Shown piece by piece: positions 27,001 to 34,582 of a DNA stretch of 64,000 nt (position 1 is the stretch's first letter; every line of letters begins with the position of its first letter). Under the pieces are notes generated by a model that ran no database searches, was not told where the DNA came from, and saw only the letters and a program-made list of their open reading frames with translations. The DNA lies in the NCBI GenBank assembly GCA_019637395.1, contig JAHBVR010000009.1, positions 248,001 through 312,000 on the forward strand, read 5' to 3'. Made by a program: the position numbers and the translations under genes. This stretch comes from Vulcanimicrobiota bacterium. Its GTDB lineage: Bacteria > Vulcanimicrobiota > Xenobia > Xenobiales > JADMJV01.

Positions 27001-27644
27001 GTTCGGTCAATCTGGGCGCTCAAGAAGACCACGAACGCCTCCAGGAGCGCCATCTGGATCTCAAGTCACAGGTCGACGATCTGGAAGAAGGCGCCGCCAG
27101 TCTGCGCGCCATCATGGCCGAACTGGACGCCATCACGGTGGTGCAGTTTAAGGAGACTTACGACAAAGTCAACGAGACCTTCGCCAAGGTTTTTGTCGAT
27201 CTATTTCAGGGCGGCAACGCCCGCCTGGAACTGTGCAATCCGGACGATCTGCTCGATTCGGGCGTGGAAATCGTCGCCTGTCCACCGGGCAAACGCTTGC
27301 AAAATCTACAGTTGCTCTCCAGTGGCGAGCGCGCCCTCTCGGCCATGGCCTTCCTACTTTCGCTACTCACGGTCAAGCCCAGCCCGATCGTCATTCTGGA
27401 CGAGCTGGATGCCCCTCTGGACGACTCCAACGTGGAGCGGGTGGCCAGCCGCCTGGGCAATTTCGCCAATTCTTCGCAGTTCCTGGTCATCACCCACAAC
27501 CGCAAAACCATGGAATTCGCCGACCGCCTCTACGGCGTAACCATGGAGGAGCCCGGCGTCAGCCGCATCCTCTCGGTCAAGCTTACCCAAGACGGGGAAT
27601 ACGCCCCCAGCGAAGCCCCGCTGAAAGAAGAAGCCCATGTCTAA
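24081..27644 (+). CDS. smc: Chromosome segregation protein SMC
   Basis: 1187 residues, full-length condensin subunit that organises and segregates the chromosome. N-terminal head with Walker A GPNGSGKSNLTDAIRF; long coiled coils (about 170-500 and 680-1000); hinge (about 510-650) with GLLGQLVKVPSGLEQAFEAA; C-terminal head with the ABC signature LLSSGERALSAMAFLL and Walker B PIVILDELDAPLDDSN. The start is TTG, with AAGGA nine bases upstream. It overlaps the next gene by eight bases. The ScpA and ScpB partners are not in this window. Confidence 0.97.
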   Translation: MFLKRLELYGFKTFSQKTEIDFTRGFLAVVGPNGSGKSNLTDAIRFCLGEHSVKAMRATKLEELVFAGSPTRKGAPYAEVTAIFDNSDQVLPLDLAEVAITRRLDAEGDSKFFINRTACRLRDIHEMLMGSGVGPGSFSVLGGKEVDMVLSTDPKERRNMLEETAGVNRYKFRKREASRRLEKTAANLTRLYDILRELELQLEESEKQLERYRKYREAQVELKALELELAIQEWSRLQQSIEELRAKLAKARAQVAELEELSEQARHALEAASLEKRRRDAERERLLGGCAELREKTSVTRANLDSLVKRRTELEHSAQNAEARLASAEQRMQDCEKDLEAVLLALPEAGAELTAARAKLQQARQDREQLPLQGHSPHAQLRQRLAAVEKEQHQGLGRRETLRARQEADDERILELIEQRETSRKELLEAANESELDSELVEQLQEAGTLTAQVEAEKKQLEQQLLEVQQQHRELERQRRPLVSKLAELEALLDDGSGLPPAVRAVLQWKDPGMLGLLGQLVKVPSGLEQAFEAALGGHVNDVITRDRRVASNLIERLKQERIGRVTFWPLDLERMPPPPPQLPDRRGVVGLALELLGYPREIESVLGEMLGRTVIMEDMPTALQLYDRCRGRRPHLVTRQGEYLNPSGALTGGAARQNQSGLLSRRRLLDEARQQLQKQEIELQRCRDREEKLLAERTQADQTLQAAREAFRSLKAELADLEAEGKRKNQDRERLQRGLDKAEEELKMLQQRSQAADLELDELEESLAGWAREKAELESQLTQFQEEEARLQTLREELQTRLGECELEFERRRQAHQQLESEQVRVLQRKEELVADQSQAESEAQRCRQLLGGMQAENDGLQTLLESLQAELEERQQQLEQQRLENLEREAAWTALAEQVRQLDEDLRTRQNQQTKVEIELAGLEARREEALERLGDVPEGEEVKPANPMTPLELEKAKQRANRLRNFLENFGSVNLGAQEDHERLQERHLDLKSQVDDLEEGAASLRAIMAELDAITVVQFKETYDKVNETFAKVFVDLFQGGNARLELCNPDDLLDSGVEIVACPPGKRLQNLQLLSSGERALSAMAFLLSLLTVKPSPIVILDELDAPLDDSNVERVASRLGNFANSSQFLVITHNRKTMEFADRLYGVTMEEPGVSRILSVKLTQDGEYAPSEAPLKEEAHV

Positions 27645-28332
27645 ACTGCTCTCGCTGCTCTCGCGCAAATTTGTCTTGATGGTCAGCCTGCCCAAAAACG
27701 ATCCCAAGCTGGCGGTGGCCGCCGTGGAATCCGGCGCTCAATGCTTGAAGGTGCACATCAACTGCCACCATTTCGCCAGCGGCACCACTTTTCACGCCTG
27801 GAAAGAAGAGCGCAAAGCCATTCTTGAGGTGCTCTCGGCGGTGGATGTGCCGATCGGCATTGTGACCGGAGAAGAAACCCAACCGGATGCGGAAGACCTG
27901 GCCGACATCCAGAGCCAGCGCTTCGACTTTTGGGACCTGTTCGCCAAATTCACCCCCCCCGGACATCTGAAACTGTCCATGGGCCGGATGGTGGCGGTCG
28001 ACAGCGGCTGGACTCCCGACTTGATGAAAGCGCTGGAAGAAATCGGCATCCACATCATCGAGGGCTCGGTGATTCCTAAAACCGAATACCGCACTCCCCT
28101 CAACCTGGTCGATCTGGCTACCTACCTGCGCCTGACCCGGGCCAGCAATATGCCGGTCCTGATTCCCACCCAGAAGGCGGTTCAGCCCCATGAGGTGGGG
28201 GCGCTGCAGAAAGTGGGCGCGGCCGGCCTGACCATCGGCGCGGTGGTGACCGGACTGGAGGAAGCCGGCCTGCGCGCGGCCACTCGGGCCTTCGCCGAGC
28301 ACATCGAGGACCTGCCCCCCAATCAGGGCTGA
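27637..28332 (+). CDS. Predicted TIM-barrel protein of unknown function
   Basis: 231 residues. The regular alternation of strands and helices, with FVLMVSLPKNDPKLAVAAVE, CLKVHINCHHFASGTTF, VPIGIVTGEE, IHIIEGSVIP, MPVLIPTQKAV and AAGLTIGAVVTG at strand ends, fits a beta/alpha barrel with a phosphate-binding-like end (GLTIGAVVTG), as in ThiE, NanE or related enzymes. No specific family is recognised. It starts inside the smc gene (8-base overlap) and its stop overlaps the DUF4127 gene (TGATG), so the three are coupled. It probably acts on a small metabolite with the DUF4127 product. Confidence 0.75.
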   Translation: MSKLLSLLSRKFVLMVSLPKNDPKLAVAAVESGAQCLKVHINCHHFASGTTFHAWKEERKAILEVLSAVDVPIGIVTGEETQPDAEDLADIQSQRFDFWDLFAKFTPPGHLKLSMGRMVAVDSGWTPDLMKALEEIGIHIIEGSVIPKTEYRTPLNLVDLATYLRLTRASNMPVLIPTQKAVQPHEVGALQKVGAAGLTIGAVVTGLEEAGLRAATRAFAEHIEDLPPNQG

Positions 28333-29645
28333 TGCGAGACTGGCTTTTCATTCCCCTGGACGACCGGCCGTGCTGCCGCCAGTTCCCCCAGCGTTTGGCC
28401 AGCCTGGAACTGCCGCCCCGGGAACTGCTGGGCAACTTTCAAGAACCGGGTAACGGCGAGGCCCTGCTTGACTGGCTGGAAGAGCGTGCCAGCGGCGCTC
28501 CCGGCGCCATCGTTTCCATCGACATGCTGGTGTGGGGCGGCCTGGTGGCCAGTCGCCATCCCTCCGGCGATCTCAAGCGGGCTCTGGCCAGGCTGCAACG
28601 GCTGTGGGAAATCCGCCAGCGCCACGACCTGAAGCTACTGGCCTTTCAGACCATCATGCGCAACGCCCCCACGCAGACCACCGCCGAGGAGGTGGAGTGG
28701 GCGGAAGCCATCGTGGAGTTTTCCCAGGATCCCGACAACGAGGTGCTGCGCTCGGCCATTCCCTCCCAGGTGTTACACGACTACATGCGGGTGCGCCAGC
28801 GCAACCTGCGCATCTATCGAGAATTGGCCCAGCATGCCTGGGAGTCGAACTATCTGGTTTTCGCTCTCGACGACAGCAAAACTTCCGGCTGGAATTTATT
28901 GGAACTCAACTCGCTGGGTGAGGTCAACTCCTTACCAGGCACCGACGAGACCGGCCTGCTGCTGGTCTGCCGGGCCCTGGCCCGCCGGCGCACCATTCAG
29001 GTCGATTGGTCGCACGCTGACTTGCCTCAGTTACAGGGACTTTATGAGGACCGGCCGGCCGGGGCGGTGCTCAAAGCCCAGATGCAGGCGGCCCAACTGG
29101 AGGAAGGCAGCTCCAATGACCAGCTCTGGCTCTACGGGCGCGAGAACCATCCCCAGATCGAAGCCCGCTCCCAACAATTCGCGGAAGTGGACGGAGCCTG
29201 GCTGGCTTACCTGGGAACAGCGCTGGCGGCCGGCGCCCGCATCGTGCTGGTGGACCTGACTTTCGCCAACGGGGGCGACTTGAGCCTGGGACAGGCTTTA
29301 CGCAGCCGTGGTCTGTGGCCCAAACTGGCCGGCTATTCGGCCTGGAATACGCTGGGAAACCGTGTCGGCTGCGGACTGGCCACGCTGGCGCTGGACGCCA
29401 CCCCGGAGTTCCTGGCCGAACGGCTGGCCGACGACTTGCTTTACCAGGCCGACTTCCGCTGGCGGGCCGCCCGGATGCTCGGCCATCCCGGTCTGACTCT
29501 GAGCGACCACGAGGCCAGGCGGGTGGAGCTGGAGATTTTTCCCGCCTTGCGCGAGCGAGTCAAGGCCTATCTGCCGGCCCATTGCGAATTTCGCCTGCCC
29601 TGGCAACGACTTTTCGAAGTGGAATGCGAGTCCAGATTCGAGTAA
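28332..29645 (+). CDS. DUF4127 family protein
   Basis: 437 residues. Seen: the N-terminal FIPLDDRPCCRQFPQRLA, IVSIDMLVWGGLVASRHP, a central VFALDDSKTSG, IVLVDLTFANGGD and GYSAWNTLGNRVGCGLATLA, which together mark the DUF4127 family. That family has no known activity. The conserved Asp, Arg, Asn and Trp residues suggest an enzyme, perhaps a glycosidase-like or hydrolase fold. It is coupled to the TIM-barrel gene by a one-base overlap. Confidence 0.85.
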   Translation: MRDWLFIPLDDRPCCRQFPQRLASLELPPRELLGNFQEPGNGEALLDWLEERASGAPGAIVSIDMLVWGGLVASRHPSGDLKRALARLQRLWEIRQRHDLKLLAFQTIMRNAPTQTTAEEVEWAEAIVEFSQDPDNEVLRSAIPSQVLHDYMRVRQRNLRIYRELAQHAWESNYLVFALDDSKTSGWNLLELNSLGEVNSLPGTDETGLLLVCRALARRRTIQVDWSHADLPQLQGLYEDRPAGAVLKAQMQAAQLEEGSSNDQLWLYGRENHPQIEARSQQFAEVDGAWLAYLGTALAAGARIVLVDLTFANGGDLSLGQALRSRGLWPKLAGYSAWNTLGNRVGCGLATLALDATPEFLAERLADDLLYQADFRWRAARMLGHPGLTLSDHEARRVELEIFPALRERVKAYLPAHCEFRLPWQRLFEVECESRFE

Positions 29646-29692
29646 TAATTAGACCAGGAAGTCGATTTTCCTGACCCGAACGACCGCGTTTC

Positions 29693-30454
29693 ATGTTTGA
29701 CGCTTTCTTCACCGCCAATGGACTGGCAACTTTGGCCACCCTGTCCGTGCTGGAAGTGATCCTGGGGATCGACAACCTGGTCTTCATCGCCATCCTGGTG
29801 GCCCGCCTGGAACCGGCACGCCAACCGGCCGCCCGCCGCATCGGGTTGGGGCTGGCCATGATCACGCGCTGTCTGCTGCTGGCCACCATGTCCCACCTGG
29901 CTCACCTGACTCATCCCACAGGCCTGACCGTGCCCTTTAGCGGCCATCCCCTTTCTTTTCGGGACCTGGTGCTGCTGGGAGGCGGCTTCTTCCTGCTCTA
30001 CAAAGCCACCAAAGAGATTCATGAAAAACTGGAAGAAGATGACGACGAGATGGAGCCGCCGGCCCACGCCAACTTTGTCAAAATCATCTTTCAAATCGTG
30101 GTGGTCGACATCATCTTCTCCCTGGATTCGGTGGTTACGGCCGTGGGCATCGCCGACGAGCTGGAGATCATGATCGCGGCCGTGATCCTGGCCGTGATGG
30201 TGATGATCATTTTCTCCGGGCCCATCAGCAATTTCATCAATCGCCATCCTTCCATCAAGATGCTGGCGCTGAGCTTTCTCATCCTCATCGGCTGCATGCT
30301 GGTGGCCGAAGGCACCGGCCACCACATCAACAAAGGCTACATTTACTTCGCCATGTTCTTCTCGCTGACGGTGGAGTGGCTGAACCTTTCCACCAAGAAG
30401 AAGAAGAAGAAAGCCAGACTGGCTCTTAAGAAAGCCCAAGCTGAGAACGCTTGA
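29693..30454 (+). CDS. TerC family integral membrane protein
   Basis: 253 residues, seven or so helices. Seen: SVLEVILGIDNLVFIAIL near residue 20 and VVVDIIFSLDSVVTAVGIAD near 140, the two inverted-repeat motifs with acidic residues that bind metal in TerC/Alx proteins. It is a probable manganese or calcium exporter linked to metal loading of secreted proteins. The C-terminus is a lysine run (KKKKKKARL). Only 47 bp separate it from the previous gene, too little for a yybP-ykoY riboswitch. Convergent overlap of 29 bases with the amidase gene. Confidence 0.92.
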   Translation: MFDAFFTANGLATLATLSVLEVILGIDNLVFIAILVARLEPARQPAARRIGLGLAMITRCLLLATMSHLAHLTHPTGLTVPFSGHPLSFRDLVLLGGGFFLLYKATKEIHEKLEEDDDEMEPPAHANFVKIIFQIVVVDIIFSLDSVVTAVGIADELEIMIAAVILAVMVMIIFSGPISNFINRHPSIKMLALSFLILIGCMLVAEGTGHHINKGYIYFAMFFSLTVEWLNLSTKKKKKKARLALKKAQAENA

Positions 30455-31208
30455 GATCATTTAGAGCGGGGAAGCGGCCCCGGTAAGCCCGTAAATCCTC
30501 CAGGTCCAACGCCGCCGAAAGCTGCCCCGGATGCTCATCCAGTTGAGCCACCACTTTGCCATGCGGATCGATCAGACGAGACGAGCCGGGATAGTTGACT
30601 TGAGGATCGGCGCCGCAACGATTGACTCCCAGCACATAGGCCTGATTCTCGATGGCCCGGGCCATCAACAGCGCCTCCCAATGATGGACACGGGGCGCCG
30701 GCCAGTTGGCGATAACCACGTACAGCTCGGCGCCTTGATAGGCCAGATGGCGAAAAGTCTCGGGAAAACGCAAGTCATAACAAACCAGCGGCGCCACCTT
30801 ACAGCCGTTCCATTGGAACAGGAAGAAATCGTCCCCGGCCTGGTAGTGCTCACTCTCGCCGCCGTACGAAAAAGGATGCTGCTTGGCGTAAGCGCCCAAG
30901 AGCCGGCCCGCCGGGTCGAAAACGAGAGCCATATTGCGGCCCAATTCACGCTCCCCCCACCAACTGGCCCCGCCGACAAAAAACACGCCGTATTCGCGGG
31001 CTAAACCGGCAAAGAACTCTGTGGTTTCTCCTTGCGGCTGCTCAGCCAGCCCCTCGCGGCGCATCGTGAAACCGATACAGGAGAGTTCGGGCAGGACTAC
31101 CAGGTCTCCCGGTTGCGGGCGCAGTTGCCCCAGCAACGCTCTCAAATGGCTGAAGTTGGCCGGCTTATCTTCCCAGTGGATATTGTATTGCAAGGCGTGC
31201 AGGTTCAT
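30426..31208 (-). CDS. Carbon-nitrogen hydrolase (YafV/Nit2-like omega-amidase)
   Basis: 260 residues of the nitrilase superfamily. The catalytic triad is visible: glutamate in VVLPELSCIGF, lysine in GAYAKQHPFSYGGE, cysteine in APLVCYDLRFPETF. The segment FSYGGESEHYQAGDD and the overall length fit the omega-amidases that hydrolyse 2-oxoglutaramate. It is divergent from the MarR gene, sharing the 64-bp gap whose palindrome could also govern this gene. Confidence 0.88.
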   Translation of the reverse strand: MNLHALQYNIHWEDKPANFSHLRALLGQLRPQPGDLVVLPELSCIGFTMRREGLAEQPQGETTEFFAGLAREYGVFFVGGASWWGERELGRNMALVFDPAGRLLGAYAKQHPFSYGGESEHYQAGDDFFLFQWNGCKVAPLVCYDLRFPETFRHLAYQGAELYVVIANWPAPRVHHWEALLMARAIENQAYVLGVNRCGADPQVNYPGSSRLIDPHGKVVAQLDEHPGQLSAALDLEDLRAYRGRFPALNDLKRSQLGLS

Positions 31209-31235
31209 GGCCGGTGGGTTCGCTCCGAGGCCTGC

Positions 31236-31264
31236 TTGACCTCGGAGAAAATATAGTTTACATA
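31236..31264 (+). promoter_or_regulatory. Putative promoter of the MarR gene
   Basis: TTGACC (31236-31241), a 17-base gap and TACATA (31259-31264). Transcription would begin near 31271, two bases before the ATG at 31273. With no ribosome binding site in the AT-rich palindrome, the message is probably leaderless. Inference from spacing. Confidence 0.5.
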
Positions 31265-31274
31265 TAAACTATAT
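31251..31274. promoter_or_regulatory. Palindromic operator over the MarR start
   Basis: Perfect inverted repeat ATATAGTTTA (31251-31260) and TAAACTATAT (31265-31274) around a 4-base spacer. It covers the -10 region and the first base(s) of the start codon, so the bound repressor would block transcription. The same AGTTTA-4-TAAAC core recurs before the esterase gene. Confidence 0.85.
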
Positions 31275-31743
31275 GCACGACTCGGATAGCCCAAGATTTT
31301 ATCCGCTACCTGTGCACGAGGAGCCGGAGGCGGTGCGCCTGCGGACCTGGGTTCAACTGGCGCGCACCTTCTATCGTATCGAACAGTCGATTTCCGCCAG
31401 GTTGGCGGAAAAAGAGCTGACCATGGCTCAGTTTGACGTGCTGGCCACGCTGCGCTACAGCGAGGGCGTCACCCAAAAAGAGCTGGCCGAATTGCTGCTG
31501 GTGACCAAAGGCAATGTAGTGGGTTTGTTGGACCGCCTACAAAAACTGGACCTGGTGGAGCGGCGCGCCGACCCCGACGACGGCCGAGCCAATCGGATTC
31601 ACTTAACCGCCCGAGGCCGCCGCAAGCTCGAATCCGTTCTGCCGGTCCACGATCGCCTGGTGTTACGCACCCTGGACTGTCTGGACCAGCAGGAGGTCGG
31701 TACCTTGCGCCGCCTTCTCAAGTCTCTCGAGCAAGCTCTATAA
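31273..31743 (+). CDS. MarR-family repressor (MhqR-like)
   Basis: 156 residues with the winged-helix MarR fold: LTMAQFDVLATLRYSEGVTQ, then the recognition region ELAELLLVTKGNVVGLLDRL and the wing VERRADPDDGRANRIHLTARG. Dimeric, expected to bind palindromic DNA. A palindrome lies on its own start and a matching one ahead of the esterase-dioxygenase pair, so it probably represses both. The combination recalls MhqR of Bacillus, which controls quinone-degrading hydrolases and dioxygenases. No conserved cysteine sensor is apparent in the protein, so ligand binding is more likely than thiol oxidation. Confidence 0.9.
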   Translation: MHDSDSPRFYPLPVHEEPEAVRLRTWVQLARTFYRIEQSISARLAEKELTMAQFDVLATLRYSEGVTQKELAELLLVTKGNVVGLLDRLQKLDLVERRADPDDGRANRIHLTARGRRKLESVLPVHDRLVLRTLDCLDQQEVGTLRRLLKSLEQAL

Positions 31744-31760
31744 AATTTTTTGATCAATTA

Positions 31761-31774
31761 GTTTATATATAAAC
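31761..31774. promoter_or_regulatory. Second palindromic operator, before the esterase gene
   Basis: Perfect 14-bp palindrome GTTTATATATAAAC, with the same core as the operator at 31251-31274, 20 bp upstream of the esterase ATG. It contains TATATA/TATAAA, suited to a -10 box, so binding would occlude RNA polymerase. Confidence 0.8.
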
Positions 31775-31794
31775 CAAATCCAAGGAGAAACACC

Positions 31795-32388
31795 ATGAAA
31801 ATCCTCCGAGCCGGCCCCGCATCGGCTCCCAACACCCTGATTTTGCTGCATGGCCGCGGCGCCACCGCCGAGAGCATCTTGCCGCTCTACCAGGAACTGA
31901 CCCTGGGTCCCGAATGGCGGGCGCTGGCCCCCCAGGCCCCGGGAAACAGCTGGTATCCCCACAGTTTTCTGGCCCCGCTGGAAGAAAACCAGCCCTACCT
32001 GGAGCAATCCCTACAGACCGTCCACTCGGTGATTGGCGATCTGACTTCGGAGCGGGTGGCCATCCTCGGGTTCTCTCAAGGAGCCTGCCTGGCCCTCGAA
32101 TACGCGGCCCGCCACCCGCGCCGCTATGCGGCGGTGCTCGCCCTGACCGGCGGCCTGATCAGGCTGCGGCAGCAGGGTGACCTGAAAGGCACGCCCTTCT
32201 TTCTGGGCAGCGGCGACCCCGATCCTCACGTCCCCTTCCGCCGGGTGGAGGAAAGCGCGCTATCACTGCGGGGCCTGGGAGCCCGGGTGGAGACGCGCCG
32301 CTATCCCGGCATGCCCCACACCATCAACCACGATCAACTGAACCACTGCCGCGCGCTTCTGAGCGCGCCGAAAGGAACCCTGAAATGA
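31795..32388 (+). CDS. Carboxylesterase/phospholipase-family hydrolase (MhqD-like)
   Basis: 197 residues, alpha/beta hydrolase of the acyl-protein thioesterase group. Seen: TLILLHGRGATAES (oxyanion loop), ILGFSQGACLALEYA with the nucleophilic serine, GSGDPDPHVPFRR with the acid, and GMPHTINHDQ with the histidine. A good AAGGAG site precedes ATG. Downstream of a MarR-type operator and coupled (ATGA) to a VOC dioxygenase, it matches the esterase partner in quinone-response operons. Confidence 0.9.
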   Translation: MKILRAGPASAPNTLILLHGRGATAESILPLYQELTLGPEWRALAPQAPGNSWYPHSFLAPLEENQPYLEQSLQTVHSVIGDLTSERVAILGFSQGACLALEYAARHPRRYAAVLALTGGLIRLRQQGDLKGTPFFLGSGDPDPHVPFRRVEESALSLRGLGARVETRRYPGMPHTINHDQLNHCRALLSAPKGTLK

Positions 32389-33281
32389 AACCGACCCTCC
32401 CCGGACTCCACCACGTCACCGCTATCACCGGTCACGCCCAAAAAAACCACGACTTCTACACCGAGACCCTGGGCTTGCGCATGGTCAAGCTGACCGTCAA
32501 CTTTGACGACCCTTCCAGCTACCACCTCTACTACGGCGACGCCAGCGGCAGCCCGGGCACCATCATGACTTTCTTCGCCAGTGAAAACTCCTATCCGGGG
32601 CGCATCGGCGCGGGACAGGCCACCGTCACCAGCTTCGCGGTTCCGATCGGCTCGCTGAGCTATTGGAAAAACCGTTTAGAAAGTTCGGGATTTCCCGTGA
32701 AACAGTTGGAGGTATGGGGTAAGACCCGGCTGGAATTTCAGGACCCGGACGGCCTGCGCCTGGCCCTGGTCGAAGAGGGAGAAGGCGAAAGGGACATCCG
32801 GGGCTTCGCCGGCGTAACGCTGGCGCAATCCAACCCGGCCGCCAGCCACGCTCTGTTGACCGAAACGCTGGGCTTCCAGCTCGAGGAGAACACGGCCGAG
32901 CGCAAATTCTATCGCAGCCAGACCTCCTGGCTGGAGTTGGCGTCCGACCCGGGTGCACCCGGGCGAATGGGTTCCGGCACGGTCCACCATATCGCCTGGC
33001 GCACTCCCGACGACGCCAACCAGGCACTCTGGCTGGAAACCTTGGAGAGTCAGGGCTACCGAGTTTCACCGATCATGGATCGCAACTACTTCCATTCCAT
33101 CTACTTCCGTGAGCCCGGCGGCGTTCTCTTCGAGATTGCCACCGATCCGCCGGGATTCACGGTCGACCAGCCTCTGGAAGAACTGGGTAAAAAACTGGTG
33201 CTGCCGGCCTGGCTGGAACCCAGCCGAGAGAAAATTCAGCGGTTTCTACCAAAACTTACGCTGCCTGTAGCCACTAAATAG
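32385..33281 (+). CDS. VOC-family ring-cleaving dioxygenase (MhqO/MhqA-like)
   Basis: 298 residues with two vicinal-oxygen-chelate (glyoxalase-fold) modules. The first has LHHVTAITGHAQKNHDFYTE, with the metal-ligand histidine; the second has GTVHHIAWRTPDDANQ and the closing EPGGVLFEIATDPPGF with a glutamate ligand. It is expected to open hydroquinones or catechols using Fe(II) or Mn(II) and oxygen. The start is ATG overlapping the esterase stop. It ends the probable three-gene regulon. Confidence 0.9.
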   Translation: MKPTLPGLHHVTAITGHAQKNHDFYTETLGLRMVKLTVNFDDPSSYHLYYGDASGSPGTIMTFFASENSYPGRIGAGQATVTSFAVPIGSLSYWKNRLESSGFPVKQLEVWGKTRLEFQDPDGLRLALVEEGEGERDIRGFAGVTLAQSNPAASHALLTETLGFQLEENTAERKFYRSQTSWLELASDPGAPGRMGSGTVHHIAWRTPDDANQALWLETLESQGYRVSPIMDRNYFHSIYFREPGGVLFEIATDPPGFTVDQPLEELGKKLVLPAWLEPSREKIQRFLPKLTLPVATK

Positions 33282-33317
33282 AGGCCGCCCGCAGCCTGGA
33301 CCAGAATTCTCTGGTTC

Positions 33318-34580
33318 ATGCCGCGGTGGTTTCTTGTGTTTCTTCTAGTGGCCCCTGCCGGGCTTTCGGTTTCTGGCAAGGAGCCCTACGGCCTGGCGGT
33401 TGTGGACGAAGCTGGCCGCCTTGAGCGGGTGGCTCTGGAAAAGGCGGCCCGGCCGCTACTTCTCAGAGGTGCGGCCATGGCCATCGTGCTGGTGCGACGG
33501 GGCGGCCAGCCGGACGCGGTCAAGCAACTCAGTCAGCTCGGGCTGCTTCACGATCGGCAAATTTCCCCTTCCGGGCTTTATCTTTACGTCAGCCTGCAAC
33601 CTCACTACAGCGAACTGCGCGCGGGAGCGCGCTTCAGCGCTGACCTGCCGGCCCGTCAACTGGAGAAAATCCGGAACCAGACGCTCAATCCCCAACTACG
33701 CGCGGAGCTCTACCAGCAGGGCTTCGTGGACTCCCTTGGGGAATTGGAGCGGAGTCTTTCCCACAGTCTTTCGCTCAAGGATTGGCTGAAGGGAGCGACG
33801 CTCACCTTCATAGCCTGCGGCACCCTTTATCTGGTGGGCTTTTGGGATTGGCTTTGGGCTACTCTCCCGGGGCGAGGCCTGTTCTGGCTGTGGTGCCTGA
33901 CACCCATCGCGCGTGCCCGGCGGCGCCGGGAAAGGGAGCGAGCGCGCCTCGGGCAACTGCACCTGCTGCAAGGGCGAGCCGAGTCCCTGGAAAGGACGCA
34001 GCAGAACTCGCCGAGGTTGAATTCCGTCCAGCGCGCCGACCTGGCCTCGCTCCAGGAGCAAGTGAAGGCCGCCGCGCTCCTCGGCCTCTCGGAGTTAGCC
34101 GAACTTCGCGCTCGCCTGGAGGCCGAAAGCAGGCGCCTGGAACGGCTGCAACGCTGCCACACCTCCGGAAGCAACGAGCTACGCGAGGCTCAGCGGATAT
34201 TTCAATCGATCCGGTCCACCCTGAAGTCCCGCAAAAAGACCCGGGCCTTGTTGCAGAGCCCGGAAGCACAGGCCCTGGAAGCCGAACTCAGACAAGAGTC
34301 CGACCTGCGTCAACACTACAGCGAAGCCGGCGCCAGCTTCGAAGAATTCGAGCAATCCGAGCTGCGCTGCAAAAATCTTCAGCAACGCGCGCGGGAGTTC
34401 GGGCAGATTCACGGAGTGCTTCCGCGCGGCCCGCAAGTTCAAACGGGCTGGGCGACGGCCTCAGCCAGCAGCGAATCTCCCGGCTATCACGGCAGTTCGA
34501 CTTCCCACTACGACGACCGAAGCGGCAGCTACGACCCGCCCACCTCTTCGTCCGAGAGCTGGGCCGGCGGCGACTGGTGA
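33318..34580 (+). CDS. TPM-like membrane protein with cytoplasmic coiled coil
   Basis: 420 residues. A signal peptide (FLVFLLVAPAGLSVSG) is followed by a globular domain (about 25-150) with VVDEAGRLERVALEKAARPL and LYVSLQPHYSELRAG, resembling the TPM/TLP18.3-Psb32 fold. One helix follows (LTFIACGTLYLVGFW, about 160), then a basic cytoplasmic stretch and a long coiled coil (about 205-380). The last 40 residues are Ser/Gly/Tyr-rich and end GGDW, as in YgcG-type TPM proteins, whose tail is usually Gly-rich. Function unknown. It is convergent with the GspF-like gene, 3 bp apart. Confidence 0.72.
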   Translation: MPRWFLVFLLVAPAGLSVSGKEPYGLAVVDEAGRLERVALEKAARPLLLRGAAMAIVLVRRGGQPDAVKQLSQLGLLHDRQISPSGLYLYVSLQPHYSELRAGARFSADLPARQLEKIRNQTLNPQLRAELYQQGFVDSLGELERSLSHSLSLKDWLKGATLTFIACGTLYLVGFWDWLWATLPGRGLFWLWCLTPIARARRRRERERARLGQLHLLQGRAESLERTQQNSPRLNSVQRADLASLQEQVKAAALLGLSELAELRARLEAESRRLERLQRCHTSGSNELREAQRIFQSIRSTLKSRKKTRALLQSPEAQALEAELRQESDLRQHYSEAGASFEEFEQSELRCKNLQQRAREFGQIHGVLPRGPQVQTGWATASASSESPGYHGSSTSHYDDRSGSYDPPTSSSESWAGGDW

Positions 34581-34582
34581 AT

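Noticed and set aside
29646-29692. Manganese (yybP-ykoY) riboswitch before terC
   Set aside because: Only 47 bp are available; a short CAGGAA/TTCCTG inverted repeat is present but nothing like the riboswitch core.
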